Assembly (NCBI RefSeq): GCF_900107755.1
Contig: NZ_FNQR01000009.1
Coordinates: forward strand, 62,001 to 126,000
Length of the DNA stretch: 64,000 bases
Direction of reading: 5' to 3'
DNA from: Thalassobacillus cyri
GTDB taxonomy: Bacteria > Bacillota > Bacilli > Bacillales > Halobacillaceae
Each line of letters opens with the position of its first letter. Position 1 is the stretch's first letter. A program made the translations under genes and the position numbers. Under the pieces are notes generated by a model that ran no database searches, was not told where the DNA came from, and saw only the letters and a program-made list of their open reading frames with translations. This document shows, one piece after another, positions 51,508 through 60,536 of the stretch.

Positions 51508-51540
51508 CCATGGCCGCAGCATCAGCTGCGGCTATTTTTA
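51508..51540 (+). terminator. Terminator of the toxin RNA
   Basis: GCCGCAG / CTGCGGC hairpin with TATTTTTATT. Two further hairpins lie before it (51422-51470 and CCCCC/GGGGG near 51490), the expected long structured 3' region of such toxin mRNAs. Confidence 0.75.
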
Positions 51541-51737
51541 TTGTATGATTATCTATATACATCATACCACATCTGGCTTTTTTTTAACATACTCCCGAAA
51601 GGGGTCTACCTCTTCAAGCGTGTGAAGGGCGTAGATCAACTGTAAGGGGTAGATGAATTTCGGTTTGGACGATAGCCCAAAGACTTTTTTCTTTTGCTCA
51701 AAATAGTATAATCAGTATTAAAAGCATGAGGGTTGAT

Positions 51738-52148
51738 ATGATAATGAATTTAGATAGTAATAATCATTCAGTATTCTCGATGTATTATCATCTTGTGTTA
51801 GTTGTGAAGTATCGAAGGAAAGTAATAGATGATCCCATTTCAGATTATGCCAAAGGTAAATTTGTGTCATTGAGTGAAAAATATAATATCACATTAGTCG
51901 AATGGAACCACGATATGGACCATATTCATATCTTGTTCAAAGCACAACCCAACAGTGAGTTATCGAAATTCATCAATGCCTATAAAAGTTCCAGTTCAAG
52001 ACTTATCAAGAAGGATTTTCCTCACGTTCGTAAAAAGTTATGGAAAGAAATGTTTTGGTCAAGAAGTTTCTGTTTATTAACGACTGGTGGTTCTCCTATC
52101 GAAGTGGTGAAAAAATATATTGAAAACCCAAGGGATAAAGTGAGGTGA
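51738..52148 (+). CDS. tnpA: IS200-type Y1 HUH transposase
   Basis: The 136-residue protein has HDMDHIHIL (HUH metal motif) and VKKYIEN with the catalytic Tyr, the complete Y1 core. It cuts and joins single-stranded element ends. ATG 51738 (MIMNLDSN) is behind GAGGG; the frame appears intact, so the transposase may still be active. Confidence 0.88.
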   Translation: MIMNLDSNNHSVFSMYYHLVLVVKYRRKVIDDPISDYAKGKFVSLSEKYNITLVEWNHDMDHIHILFKAQPNSELSKFINAYKSSSSRLIKKDFPHVRKKLWKEMFWSRSFCLLTTGGSPIEVVKKYIENPRDKVR

Positions 52149-52154
52149 TTTGAT

Positions 52155-53268
52155 ATGGCTAAACAAAATAAAGCGTACAAGTTCAGATTGTATCCAACAG
52201 AGGAACAGGCTTTGATTATACGCAAAACTTTCGGATGTGTTCGTTTTGTCTACAACAAGATGTTAGCTGAACGAAAAGGGGCTTATGAGTTACTGAAAGA
52301 TGATAAAGATGCCTTAAAAAAGGTAAAACATCCTACTCCTGCTAAATACAAAAAAGAGTATGAATGGCTAAAGGAAGTAGATTCATTAGCGTTAGCAAAC
52401 GCCCAGCTAAACCTGGATAAAGCTTATAAAGCATTCTTCAAAGGTAATGCCAAATTCCCCAAATTCAAAAGTAAACGACACAAGCAAAGCTACACGACAA
52501 ATTTGGTAAACAATAATATTCAATTTTTAGATGGTCATATCAAATTACCTAAATTGAAAATGGTCAAAATCAAGCAACACCGATCAATCCCTTCAGCGTA
52601 CAAAATCAAATCTTGTAACCTATCTATGACTGCATCAGGAAAATACTATATTTCTATTCTTACAGAGTACGAGAAGGAGGTTGAAAGTAAGGAAGTTGAA
52701 AAAGTTGTTGGATTAGATTTTGCGATGGAAGGGTTGTTTGTCGATAGTGAGGGTGAGAAAGCCAATTACCCTAAGTTTTATCGACAAATGCTTGATAAAT
52801 TAGCAATGGAACAACGTAAACTTTCCCGTAAAAAGAAAGGTTCTTCAAATTGGAATAAACAACGTATTAGAGTAGCTAAAATTCAAGAAAAGACCGCCAA
52901 TCAACGAAAAAACTTTCTTCACCATAAATCAAAGGAGTTAGTATCTAACTTCGATGCTGTTGTGATTGAAGATTTAGACATGAAAGGAATGTCACAAGCA
53001 CTTAACTTCGGTAAAAGCATAGCTGATAATGGATGGGGAATATTCACCTTTTTCTTACTGTACAAACTAAAAGAACAAGGGAAACAACTTATCAAAATTG
53101 ACAAATGGTTCCCCCTCTACCAAAACTTGTTCGAGTTGCGGAAATACCCAACCAATGCCTATGGAAGTTAGGACATACGCCTGTTCGTGTGGTCTAAATT
53201 TAGATAGAGATTATAATTCAGCACTCAATATCAAAAAAGAAGGCATCCGCTTATTAGCAAATGCCTAA
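52155..53268 (+). pseudogene. tnpB: TnpB RNA-guided nuclease, frameshifted
   Basis: Residues 1 to about 320 read cleanly: helix-turn-helix N-terminus (KFRLYPTEEQALIIRKTFG), RuvC-I Asp in VVGLDFAMEG, RuvC-II Glu in VVIEDLDMKG. At a C5 run (53111-53115) there is one C too many; the frame ends early at 53171. In the shifted frame the zinc finger (TCSSCG, CSCG) and RuvC-III Asp (LNLDRDYNSALNI) follow to a stop at 53268. The open product lacks zinc finger and RuvC-III and should be inactive. Confidence 0.85.
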
Positions 53269-53269
53269 T

Positions 53270-53397
53270 GAAAATATAAACTCTTGGAACAAGAGGGTTA
53301 GCTTGGTCAATTTCGTCAGCTGCCAAAAGTGGCGATTACCCAAGAAGCCCCCACTTCAAGCAACCCGTAAGGGTGGTAAGTGGTAGGAGTAGTTCAC
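53270..53397 (+). ncRNA. Candidate omega-RNA (TnpB guide RNA) scaffold
   Basis: The region from the end of tnpB to the right end of the element holds several hairpins, including the right-end stem-loop. In IS200/IS605 elements this segment gives the TnpB guide RNA, with the bases just past the right end (from 53398) as guide. Those guide bases here are the 3' end of the ABC permease gene. Expression is not shown by sequence. Confidence 0.5.
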
Positions 53398-53398
53398 A

Positions 53399-54175
53399 TC
53401 AATAATGTCCAAGAAGTCCTTTTTTCATCGCATATCTTTCGCAGACAAGGTAGACGGAAACACCGATAACTCCGTAAACAAGCGCATTGGCAATCAGCCA
53501 CGTATAATCCGATGGTGAGAAATCAGCCAGGGTATAGTTCTGGATCATGATCTGTCTTGTCATATCGACACCTTTTACGAATGGTGCAGCTATAAGGTAT
53601 GGAGCGACAGATAATGGTACAAAGGTCAATCCCATGATAATGAATTGAAGAATTTGCAAAAATGCACTGATTTGCTTAAAGATGATTGAGAGGCCAGCAA
53701 TCATGAAACCGACACCGATCATGCTGGCAATGGTCAGCAGCAAAATCGGTATGGTGGCTGCTGGATTATAGTTCAGCCATTCACCAGTGGTGAGCATCGA
53801 TAAAAATAACAATACAATCACAATCAAAAAATGGATGAATATCATCCCCGATAATCGGGAGAGTAGAATCCGCCATGCTCCCATCGGCGACATATATAAT
53901 TGTTCCAGCGTCCCGCGCATCGCTTCGTCAGATACGGTCCAGCCAATCGACTGGAGTGTCATCATTGAAAAGTACCAGAAAATATAATTGACGATGATGA
54001 ATTGCGTGTTGGCACCTGCTTCTGCCGGATCGCCGATGACCTGGATTCCGAAAAACATGGCGAGAAAAATGATATAGAAGGTTAGCAGCAGACTCAATGT
54101 ATTTGCAAAGTAACGTTTCATTTCAATATATTCTTTTTTCGTATTAACCCGGATGACATTCCATAGTGTCGTCAT
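53399..54175 (-). CDS. ABC-2 type transporter permease
   Basis: The 258-residue protein has six helices in the ABC-2 layout, with DEAMRGTLEQLYMSPM as the coupling-helix segment. It overlaps the ATPase gene by 4 nt (ATGA) and forms an exporter with it. Substrate unknown. The IS200/IS605 element ends immediately beyond its stop codon without changing it. Confidence 0.86.
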   Translation of the reverse strand: MTTLWNVIRVNTKKEYIEMKRYFANTLSLLLTFYIIFLAMFFGIQVIGDPAEAGANTQFIIVNYIFWYFSMMTLQSIGWTVSDEAMRGTLEQLYMSPMGAWRILLSRLSGMIFIHFLIVIVLLFLSMLTTGEWLNYNPAATIPILLLTIASMIGVGFMIAGLSIIFKQISAFLQILQFIIMGLTFVPLSVAPYLIAAPFVKGVDMTRQIMIQNYTLADFSPSDYTWLIANALVYGVIGVSVYLVCERYAMKKGLLGHY

Positions 54176-55125
54176 GAGGCCGCCTCCTCTTTGACCAATT
54201 GCATGAATACTTTTTCAAAATTCACTTCGGTTCGGTTAATTGTTTCAATTGGAGTGTGGTTACGCTTAAGAATGTCCATCAAAGCATAGATTTCCTGTTC
54301 TTCCTGCAGGCTGACCTGTAAGTTCAACCCCTCCCAGGAGTGTATTGGGAATTCAAAATGAAGCATCTCCTGCTGTTCTTCTGTAAGCGGTTCTTGTAAG
54401 TTGATTTGGTAAGCGCTCGTTTTGAATAATTGAAGGAGATGATCTACGCGTTCATCGGCAATCACCTTCCCATTGTTAATGATAACCGTACGCTCACATA
54501 AATCCTGGACAACAGGCATATCGTGGGTGCTGATGATAATGGTCTTGCCTTCTTTTTTAGCTATTGTCCTCAGAATCTCCCGCACTTCGTAGCCGGTTTC
54601 CACATCCAAGCCTAAGGTCGGCTCATCCAGCAGGATGACATCGGTGTTAGCCAGCATAGCCACTGCGATCGCCAGCTTCTGCTGCATCCCGCGGGACAGC
54701 TTATTTACTAACTCCTGTCTTTTTTCTTGCAAACGGAACTGCGTCAATAATTTATCGATATGTGGCTTCATTGCTTTCCTTGCCATGCCGCGGTTTCCAG
54801 CGAAATACTCGAGATTTTCCTCAACGGTCATCCGCCAGTAAAGATTACGGTTACCTTCCAGGACAGCACTGATATGTCGCAGAGCTTTATTCCGTTTTTT
54901 GACACTATCATAGCCATTGATTATAACGCTGCCTTTATCGGGTACCAGCAATCCGCATATCGTTTTGATTGTAGTCGTTTTACCAGCACCGTTAGGACCG
55001 AGCAGGCCCAGTATTTCTCCTTTTTCTACTTCAAAAGAAACATCATCTACCGCCACGAACATTTCTTTAGCCTTACGCATGTTATAGATTTTTCGTATGC
55101 CATCTACCTTGATGATACTATCCAT
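54172..55125 (-). CDS. ABC transporter ATP-binding protein
   Basis: The 317-residue ATPase has Walker A GPNGAGKTTT, signature LSRGMQQKLA, Walker B VILLDEPTLGLD and switch His in STHD. The C-terminal ~90 residues form the extra domain found in DrrA/CcmA-type exporters. ATG 55125 follows AAGGAG. Pairs with the overlapping permease. Confidence 0.92.
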   Translation of the reverse strand: MDSIIKVDGIRKIYNMRKAKEMFVAVDDVSFEVEKGEILGLLGPNGAGKTTTIKTICGLLVPDKGSVIINGYDSVKKRNKALRHISAVLEGNRNLYWRMTVEENLEYFAGNRGMARKAMKPHIDKLLTQFRLQEKRQELVNKLSRGMQQKLAIAVAMLANTDVILLDEPTLGLDVETGYEVREILRTIAKKEGKTIIISTHDMPVVQDLCERTVIINNGKVIADERVDHLLQLFKTSAYQINLQEPLTEEQQEMLHFEFPIHSWEGLNLQVSLQEEQEIYALMDILKRNHTPIETINRTEVNFEKVFMQLVKEEAAS

Positions 55126-55312
55126 ATATCCAGCTCCTTCCAAAACCTCTGATTTACATTATATAGAACTTTAAGGAAATCACATCATCCGTTTAAGGTA
55201 AATGGCATCGGTCTCGAGACGGAAAATAGAAAAATAAATTGTTTTTTGATCATTAAGTTATATTTTTAATCGTAAGCCGGGAAAATTGCTCGTCACATAA
55301 AAAAATGCCCTT

Positions 55313-55347
55313 ATAGAAAAAACCGCTTCTTTAAAAAGAAGCGGGTT
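55313..55347 (-). terminator. Terminator of pflBA, overlapping the pflA stop
   Basis: On the minus strand AACCCGCTTCTT / AAGAAGCGGTT with TTTTTTC. The stem begins inside the last codons of pflA. Confidence 0.75.
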
Positions 55348-56062
55348 GTAAAATATCTTCTGCTTGTTCTATTTCTTCCTCGGAAGGGGAACGGTATCCC
55401 AGAAGAGGATAAGTTAATCCGAGGTGTTCCCATTTATAGACACCCATTGTGTGATAAGGAAGAACTTCTAATTTTTCTACGTTACCCAATCCATCGACAA
55501 ATTCTTTCATTTGCTGGAGTTCTTCTGCTTCATTAGTAAGGCCAGGAATAAGCACGCGCCTAATCCAGACAGGAATGTTTTTTTCAGCTAATAGGCGTGC
55601 GAATGCATGGATCTGATTGTTAGACATGCCGGTCAAGGACTTGTGTTTTTCTGGATCAATCTGTTTCAAATCCAGCAATACTAAATCGGTGTACTTCAGC
55701 AGTTCGTCCATCTTGGCTAAAAAAGTAGGGGAGCTGCTGAAACAACCACCCGATGAATCAATGGCTGTATGGATGCCAAGCTCCTTGCATCGTTTGAAGA
55801 GTTCCGTCAAAAAATCGATTTGCAGCAGAGGCTCACCGCCACTTACGGTAATGCCGCCTTTCGCTTGGATATAAGGGAGGTATTCCTTGATATCTTCCAT
55901 GATTTCATCGACTGATTTCTCCGTTCCTCCTGTTCGATTCCAGGTGTCAGGGTTATGGCAAAACTGACACCTGAGCAGACATCCCTGAGTGAAGATGACA
56001 TATCGAAGACCGGGACCATCAACTGTTCCGCAAGTTTCGATTGAGTGTATCCGACCGTTCAT
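55331..56062 (-). CDS. pflA: Pyruvate formate-lyase activating enzyme
   Basis: The 243-residue radical-SAM enzyme installs the glycyl radical on PflB under anoxia. CLLRCQFCHNP is the CxxxCxxC cluster motif (after GPGLRYVIFTQG), and GGITVSGGEPLLQ is the SAM-binding GGE motif. It lies 54 nt downstream of pflB in the same operon. Confidence 0.95.
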   Translation of the reverse strand: MNGRIHSIETCGTVDGPGLRYVIFTQGCLLRCQFCHNPDTWNRTGGTEKSVDEIMEDIKEYLPYIQAKGGITVSGGEPLLQIDFLTELFKRCKELGIHTAIDSSGGCFSSSPTFLAKMDELLKYTDLVLLDLKQIDPEKHKSLTGMSNNQIHAFARLLAEKNIPVWIRRVLIPGLTNEAEELQQMKEFVDGLGNVEKLEVLPYHTMGVYKWEHLGLTYPLLGYRSPSEEEIEQAEDILQPASF

Positions 56063-56116
56063 AAAGATTCCTCCCTTATAGAAAGCAGGAGGGGGGGCTG
56101 CCTCCTGTCTGCTGGT

Positions 56117-58369
56117 TTACATACTTTGATGGAATGTACGGTTGATGACGTCCAACTGCTGTTCACGAGTCAGCTTTACAAAATTTACGGCATAGCCAGA
56201 AACTCTGATTGTAAGCTGTGGATATTTTTCCGGGTGATCCATGGCATCCAACAATGTTTCCCGCTCAAATACATTGATGTTCAAATGGTGCCCTTCCTTA
56301 ATGGTATAGCCGTCTAAAATGGATACCAGGTTATCGATTCGATCGTTAAGTGTACGTCCAAGAGCTTTTGGAACAAAACTGAACGTATTGGATATGCCAT
56401 CTAAAGCGTATTCGTAAGGTATTTTAGCGACACTGTTCAAGGATGCCAGCGCTCCTGATTCGTCCCTGCCGTGTAATGGGTTGGCTCCTGGTGCAAATGG
56501 TGTTCCAGCTTTACGGCCGTCCGGCGTGCTGCCTGTTTTCTTTCCATAAACGACATTGGATGTAATGGTCAAAATGGAAATAGTAGGCACGGCATCCCTG
56601 TATGTCTTATGCTGTTTGAACTTATTCATGAACGTTTTGACGATATCGACAGCAATATCATCGACACGGTTATCATTGTTTCCATATTTAGGATAATCAC
56701 CTGCGACTTCATAATCGACTGCCAGCCCATTCTGATCTCGAATGACGTGGACTTTGGCGTACTTGATCGCGCTAAGGCTGTCAGCTACGACACTCAATCC
56801 AGCGATGCCTCCAGCCATTGTACGTAAGACTTTTTGGTCATGAAGTGCCATTTCGATCCGTTCATAAGCATATTTATCGTGCATATAATGGATGGCGTTC
56901 AACGTATTCATATACAACTTCGCCAGCCAATTTAAAACATTATCGTACTTTTCACGGACCTCCTCGTAATCTAATATATCTGCAGTCACCGGTCGGAACG
57001 GAGGAGTCATCTGTACGTTCATTCGTTCGTCAATTCCACCATTGATGGCGTAAAGTAAAGCTTTTGCCAAGTTGACACGTGCCCCGAAGAACTGCATTTG
57101 TTTGCCAGTCTCCATGGCACTCACACAACAGGCTATCCCATAGTCATCGCCATAATGCTCACACATGAGATCATCATTTTCATATTGAATCGAGCTGGAT
57201 TCAATCGATACCTTCGCACAGTATTGCTTGAACTTTTCTGGCAGCTTTGTAGACCATAATACAGTCAAGTTAGGCTCAGGTGCGGGACCCAGATTAGTTA
57301 GGGTATGCAAGAATCGGAACGAGTTCTTCGTAACTAATGGATCGCCATGGACACTCACTCCACCGATCGATTCCGTCACCCATGTCGGGTCTCCACTGAA
57401 TAGTTCGTTGTATTCAGGTGTACGTGCAAATTTGATTAACCGCAGTTTCATGACAAAATGGTCGACTAATTCCTGGGCCTCTTCTTCGGTCAAAACGCCT
57501 TCTTTTAAATCTCGCTCCATATAAATATCCAGAAAAGTAGAAACACGGCCTAGGCTCATCGCCGCTCCATTCTGCTCTTTAGTTGCAGCTAAGTAGGCGA
57601 AATACAACCATTGGAATGCCTCCTGCGCATTGACAGCAGGGCGTGAAATATCAAAGCCATAACTTGTGGCCATTTTTTTCAGTTCATGCAGAGCGCGGAT
57701 TTGCTCGGCATGTTCTTCCCGTTCACGTAGAATTTCTTCCGACATTATACCGTCTGCCCCGAGGTGATGATAATCTTCTTGTTTCTTTTCAATAAGAAAA
57801 TCCACTCCATAAAGTGGGACCCTCCGGTAATCACCAATAATACGGCCACGTCCATAAGAATCAGGGAGGCCGGTGATAATCCCTACTTTTCTCGCCAGCT
57901 TCATTTCAGGTGTATAAACATCAAAAACGCCCTGGTTATGTGTTTTTCGGTAATCGGTGAAAATTCGCTCGGTATCTTCATCGAGTGTATATCCATAAGA
58001 TTCACAAGATTGTTTTGCCATCCTTATGCCACCATATGGCTGCATCGATCTTTTGAAAGGTGAGTCGGTCTGGACACCCACCACTTTTTCAATTTCTTGA
58101 TTTAGATAGCCAGGGCAGTGCGAAGTGATTGAAGAAGGGATTTTTGTATCCATATCCCATACGCCTCCACGCTCACGTTCTTCCACCGTAAGCTCCATCA
58201 CTTGCTTCCATAGTTTTGTTGTCTCATAAGTCGGACCAGCGAGGAATGTATCATCTCCGGTATAAAGAGTATAATTGTGGACAATAAAATCCCGGACATC
58301 AATTTCATTTTGCCATTTACCATCAGTAAAAGTTCTCCATGCTTGTGGCAGGGCCATAACAGTTGTCAT
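56117..58369 (-). CDS. pflB: Formate acetyltransferase (pyruvate formate-lyase)
   Basis: The 750-residue enzyme splits pyruvate into acetyl-CoA and formate during fermentation. The Cys-Cys pair in GIACCVSAM is the catalytic site and RVSGYAVNF near the C-terminus carries the glycyl radical. Full length and intact. GAAAGGAAGGGG precedes the ATG. An Fnr-type palindrome lies about 70 nt upstream. Confidence 0.96.
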   Translation of the reverse strand: MTTVMALPQAWRTFTDGKWQNEIDVRDFIVHNYTLYTGDDTFLAGPTYETTKLWKQVMELTVEERERGGVWDMDTKIPSSITSHCPGYLNQEIEKVVGVQTDSPFKRSMQPYGGIRMAKQSCESYGYTLDEDTERIFTDYRKTHNQGVFDVYTPEMKLARKVGIITGLPDSYGRGRIIGDYRRVPLYGVDFLIEKKQEDYHHLGADGIMSEEILREREEHAEQIRALHELKKMATSYGFDISRPAVNAQEAFQWLYFAYLAATKEQNGAAMSLGRVSTFLDIYMERDLKEGVLTEEEAQELVDHFVMKLRLIKFARTPEYNELFSGDPTWVTESIGGVSVHGDPLVTKNSFRFLHTLTNLGPAPEPNLTVLWSTKLPEKFKQYCAKVSIESSSIQYENDDLMCEHYGDDYGIACCVSAMETGKQMQFFGARVNLAKALLYAINGGIDERMNVQMTPPFRPVTADILDYEEVREKYDNVLNWLAKLYMNTLNAIHYMHDKYAYERIEMALHDQKVLRTMAGGIAGLSVVADSLSAIKYAKVHVIRDQNGLAVDYEVAGDYPKYGNNDNRVDDIAVDIVKTFMNKFKQHKTYRDAVPTISILTITSNVVYGKKTGSTPDGRKAGTPFAPGANPLHGRDESGALASLNSVAKIPYEYALDGISNTFSFVPKALGRTLNDRIDNLVSILDGYTIKEGHHLNINVFERETLLDAMDHPEKYPQLTIRVSGYAVNFVKLTREQQLDVINRTFHQSM

Positions 58370-58437
58370 GTTAACCCCTTCCTTTCTGTGATTATTATTA
58401 TTATGGTTATGTATTTATTGTAAAATAAAAAGCCCTA

Positions 58438-58453
58438 TGTGAATCATTTCACA
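58438..58453. promoter_or_regulatory. Fnr-type palindrome upstream of pflB
   Basis: TGTGA-N6-TCACA matches the Fnr/CRP-family consensus exactly. It lies 69-84 nt before the pflB ATG, and TACAAT- or TACATA-like -10 elements lie downstream on the minus strand. A nearby TATGTGAACATTTTCC (58464-58479) could be a weaker second site or a Rex-like half-site. Confidence 0.65.
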
Positions 58454-58556
58454 TTTGGAGATTATGTGAACATTTTCCAGGATTGTAGATTGGCTAATAA
58501 AATTAAAAAATAGCCAATATAAATGAAAACTGGCCAATACATTCATAATTTCAGAA

Positions 58557-58600
58557 AACCTGCACAACCTCCTTGTAGGCAGGTGCGCATTTTTCTTTCA
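58557..58600. other. Hairpin in the pflB-58691 intergenic region
   Basis: ACCTGC and GCAGGT form a stem with a 14-15 nt loop and TTTTT after it. No gene ends here. It may end an upstream RNA or act as a leader element for the gene at 58691. The rest of 58460-58690 shows no ORF. Confidence 0.4.
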
Positions 58601-58690
58601 AGAAGCAGGGGAGGTACAGGTGTTAAACCGCCTCTTTAGAGGGTATGGAAGAATAGAGGATGAAATCGCAGACAGAGAAGGAGAGATTGG

Positions 58691-58912
58691 ATGTATTCGG
58701 TAACTTTTCAAAAAATTTTACTTTATATCGGTATCGGGGTATTTATCGGACTTATGGTGGGTCTTATCTTCGGCGATGTCCACCTGGGGATTTATTCGAT
58801 TTTCTTAAGTATCATCACAATTTTGCTTACGGCAATATTTGCTGAGTTGTATCACGTACGTGAAGCGATCAACAAACAACGAACAGAACAAAAAGATAAA
58901 ATACGAAAATAG
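58691..58912 (+). CDS. Small two-helix membrane protein (73 aa)
   Basis: The product has two helices (about residues 8-28 and 33-52) and a basic Arg/Lys tail (NKQRTEQKDKIRK). RBS is AAGGAGAG. A terminator follows. No family recognised. Confidence 0.7.
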   Translation: MYSVTFQKILLYIGIGVFIGLMVGLIFGDVHLGIYSIFLSIITILLTAIFAELYHVREAINKQRTEQKDKIRK

Positions 58913-58919
58913 AAAAAAG

Positions 58920-58958
58920 AGTAAAGCGACGATAACGAGGTCGCTTTACTTTTTTTTT
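58920..58958. terminator. Terminator between convergent genes
   Basis: GTAAAGCGAC / GTCGCTTTAC stem with nine T. Confidence 0.85.
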
Positions 58959-59250
58959 AACGGAATAAACAAGTGAACAGCTGTTGGAATTTCATATAAT
59001 TATAAATGGTGCTTGCATGCCTTCCCTCTAGTGTATAAGGGTTGATTTTTGCCTGGAGGCAATCCATAAAGGCACGATCACAGAAGCAGGAGGGGCCGTA
59101 CTGCTGATAGCAAATGTCATGATACATACAACAGGTATCCACCCCATTTACTGGTGCCTCGGGACCGCTGCACCCTGGTCCGCACCAATTATAGCCGGGA
59201 AATACACAAAGGCCCCTTTCTAATGTAACATCACTTTGGTAGCCGGACAT
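58957..59250 (-). CDS. Phospholipase A2-like small protein
   Basis: The 97-residue protein has GYNWCGPGCSGPEAPVNGVD followed by CCMYHDICY and CFCDRAF, the calcium loop, His-Asp catalytic motif and disulfide cysteines of the phospholipase A2 central domain. There is no signal peptide. It has ten cysteines or so, unusual for a cytoplasmic Bacillus protein. ATAGGAGG precedes the ATG. Activity and location unknown. Confidence 0.75.
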   Translation of the reverse strand: MSGYQSDVTLERGLCVFPGYNWCGPGCSGPEAPVNGVDTCCMYHDICYQQYGPSCFCDRAFMDCLQAKINPYTLEGRHASTIYNYMKFQQLFTCLFR

Positions 59251-59335
59251 GTCAGTTTCCTCCTATAGTTATTTAGTTTAGGTTATGTTTAGTTGAAGGG
59301 ATAAGGGAGAGTATTCGCCTAGGTAGTTTGAATAA

Positions 59336-59367
59336 AAAGAAAACCTTAACCAGATCTGGTTAAGGTC
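59336..59367 (-). terminator. Terminator overlapping the epimerase stop
   Basis: CCTTAACCAG / CTGGTTAAGG palindrome, followed on the minus strand by TTTTCTTTTT. It includes the stop codon. Confidence 0.75.
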
Positions 59368-59794
59368 GCGCATGTTTCTTCATATTAGGGTAATCACAGT
59401 ATTCAATGATTGTACCTCCGGTATCTGCGGGATTGAGGTAGATCAATCTTCGGCCATGTTTATTGGTTCGTAATGTCTCTTCCAATGTTCGAATCCCTTG
59501 CTGCTGTAGTGTTTCCAGGGCTTCGTCCAATTCGTGGACGTGATAGGCGATATGATGGACTCCCTTCCCTTTTTGCTTGATGAAGCGGGCGATTGGAGAC
59601 GTAGTGTTATTCGTAGGTGCCAGCAGTTCTGTCCGGTCACCATTTATTTCCATTATAGCTATCTCACTTTCCACACCTTTTGCCTCGCTTCTGTAGCGGT
59701 CGATTAAGTGGCCTCCAAGTATATGTTGGTAAAATTGGACACTTTCATCCAGGTTCCGTACAGCAACTCCGATGTGATCCAGTTCATATTTCAT
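59360..59794 (-). CDS. mce: Methylmalonyl-CoA epimerase-like VOC protein
   Basis: The 144-residue protein has LDHIGVAVRNLDESVQFY, GVHHIAYHVHELDEAL and GTIIEYCDY, the His/Glu metal set of methylmalonyl-CoA epimerase. It would interconvert the 2R and 2S forms. No mutase gene is in the window. RBS AGGAGG-type. Confidence 0.83.
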   Translation of the reverse strand: MKYELDHIGVAVRNLDESVQFYQHILGGHLIDRYRSEAKGVESEIAIMEINGDRTELLAPTNNTTSPIARFIKQKGKGVHHIAYHVHELDEALETLQQQGIRTLEETLRTNKHGRRLIYLNPADTGGTIIEYCDYPNMKKHARP

Positions 59795-59969
59795 TTGAAG
59801 TTCCTCCTGTAGTTATTTGTATCCTCCATCATAGCAGTTTTCTAGTTTGCTATTGAAATATTTACGGTGCGATGGATACATTTTTGTGAGTAAAAGGATT
59901 GATTTTTAGTGATATGGAAGGAATTACTAACCATGTCTAGAACATCTTTAAAAAAGGAGGAGATTCGAC

Positions 59970-60473
59970 ATGAACGGAAAAGTAAAGACAATGGTTGAGC
60001 CGAAAATCATCAGCAAAAGAGCATTCAAAATTATTGGATTAGCTTTTGAGACAACCATGGCGGAAAAGGATATAAAGATTCCACGGCTGGTCGAGGAATT
60101 TCATACGAAAAGAATTGTCGATATTGAAAACCGCGTGAATGCCCCGGTTTCTTATGGAGTGTTTATCGATCCACCCAACTGGAATCCGGAAACGGAACCA
60201 TTTACCTGGATGGCTGGGGTGGAAGTGGACAGCCATGACGTCCTTCCCACTGGAATGGTTGCCAGAACATTCCCTGACCACCAGTATGCTGCTTTGCAAT
60301 TCGACCCTGCTGAGCATGAGTTTGACCCTTATCCATTTTTACACAAATGGATCAACCAAAACGGATATGAGCAAATAAAAGGATATGGTTTTGAGCTTTA
60401 TGAGCCTTATACGGGATCACAAACGATGTTCACCCTCCATTTGCCTGTGCGGGAGACGGAGAGCCAGAATTGA
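59970..60473 (+). CDS. GyrI-like / bacterial effector-binding domain protein
   Basis: The 167-residue protein is one GyrI-like (AraC effector-binding) domain: KRAFKIIGLAFET, YGVFIDPPNWNPE, AGVEVDSHD, ELYEPY. No DNA-binding domain. Such single-domain proteins bind small molecules or hydrolyse esters. AAAGGAGG precedes the ATG. Confidence 0.83.
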   Translation: MNGKVKTMVEPKIISKRAFKIIGLAFETTMAEKDIKIPRLVEEFHTKRIVDIENRVNAPVSYGVFIDPPNWNPETEPFTWMAGVEVDSHDVLPTGMVARTFPDHQYAALQFDPAEHEFDPYPFLHKWINQNGYEQIKGYGFELYEPYTGSQTMFTLHLPVRETESQN

Positions 60474-60536
60474 GTCTTGTGCCAATGTCTTGTAGAATAG
60501 CTAGATGATAAGACATAAACAGAAAAGGTGTTTCAA

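Larger units (their letters stand above)
51604..53397 (+). mobile_element. IS200/IS605-family insertion sequence (tnpA + broken tnpB)
   Basis: A left subterminal hairpin (51604-51635, TCTAC...CTTCA / TGAAG...GTAGA) precedes tnpA and tnpB, and a right-end hairpin (CCACTT 51351-region counterpart at 53351-53356 / AAGTGG 53378-53383) precedes GTAGTTCAC. There are no terminal inverted repeats, as expected for a single-strand HUH transposon. Exact ends are uncertain by some tens of bases on the left. The right end falls 1-2 nt from the stop of the ABC permease gene. Confidence 0.8.

Noticed and set aside
52155-53171. tnpB as an intact 338-residue gene
   Set aside because: RuvC-III and the zinc finger are present only in the shifted frame after a C5 run, so the shorter frame is a truncation.
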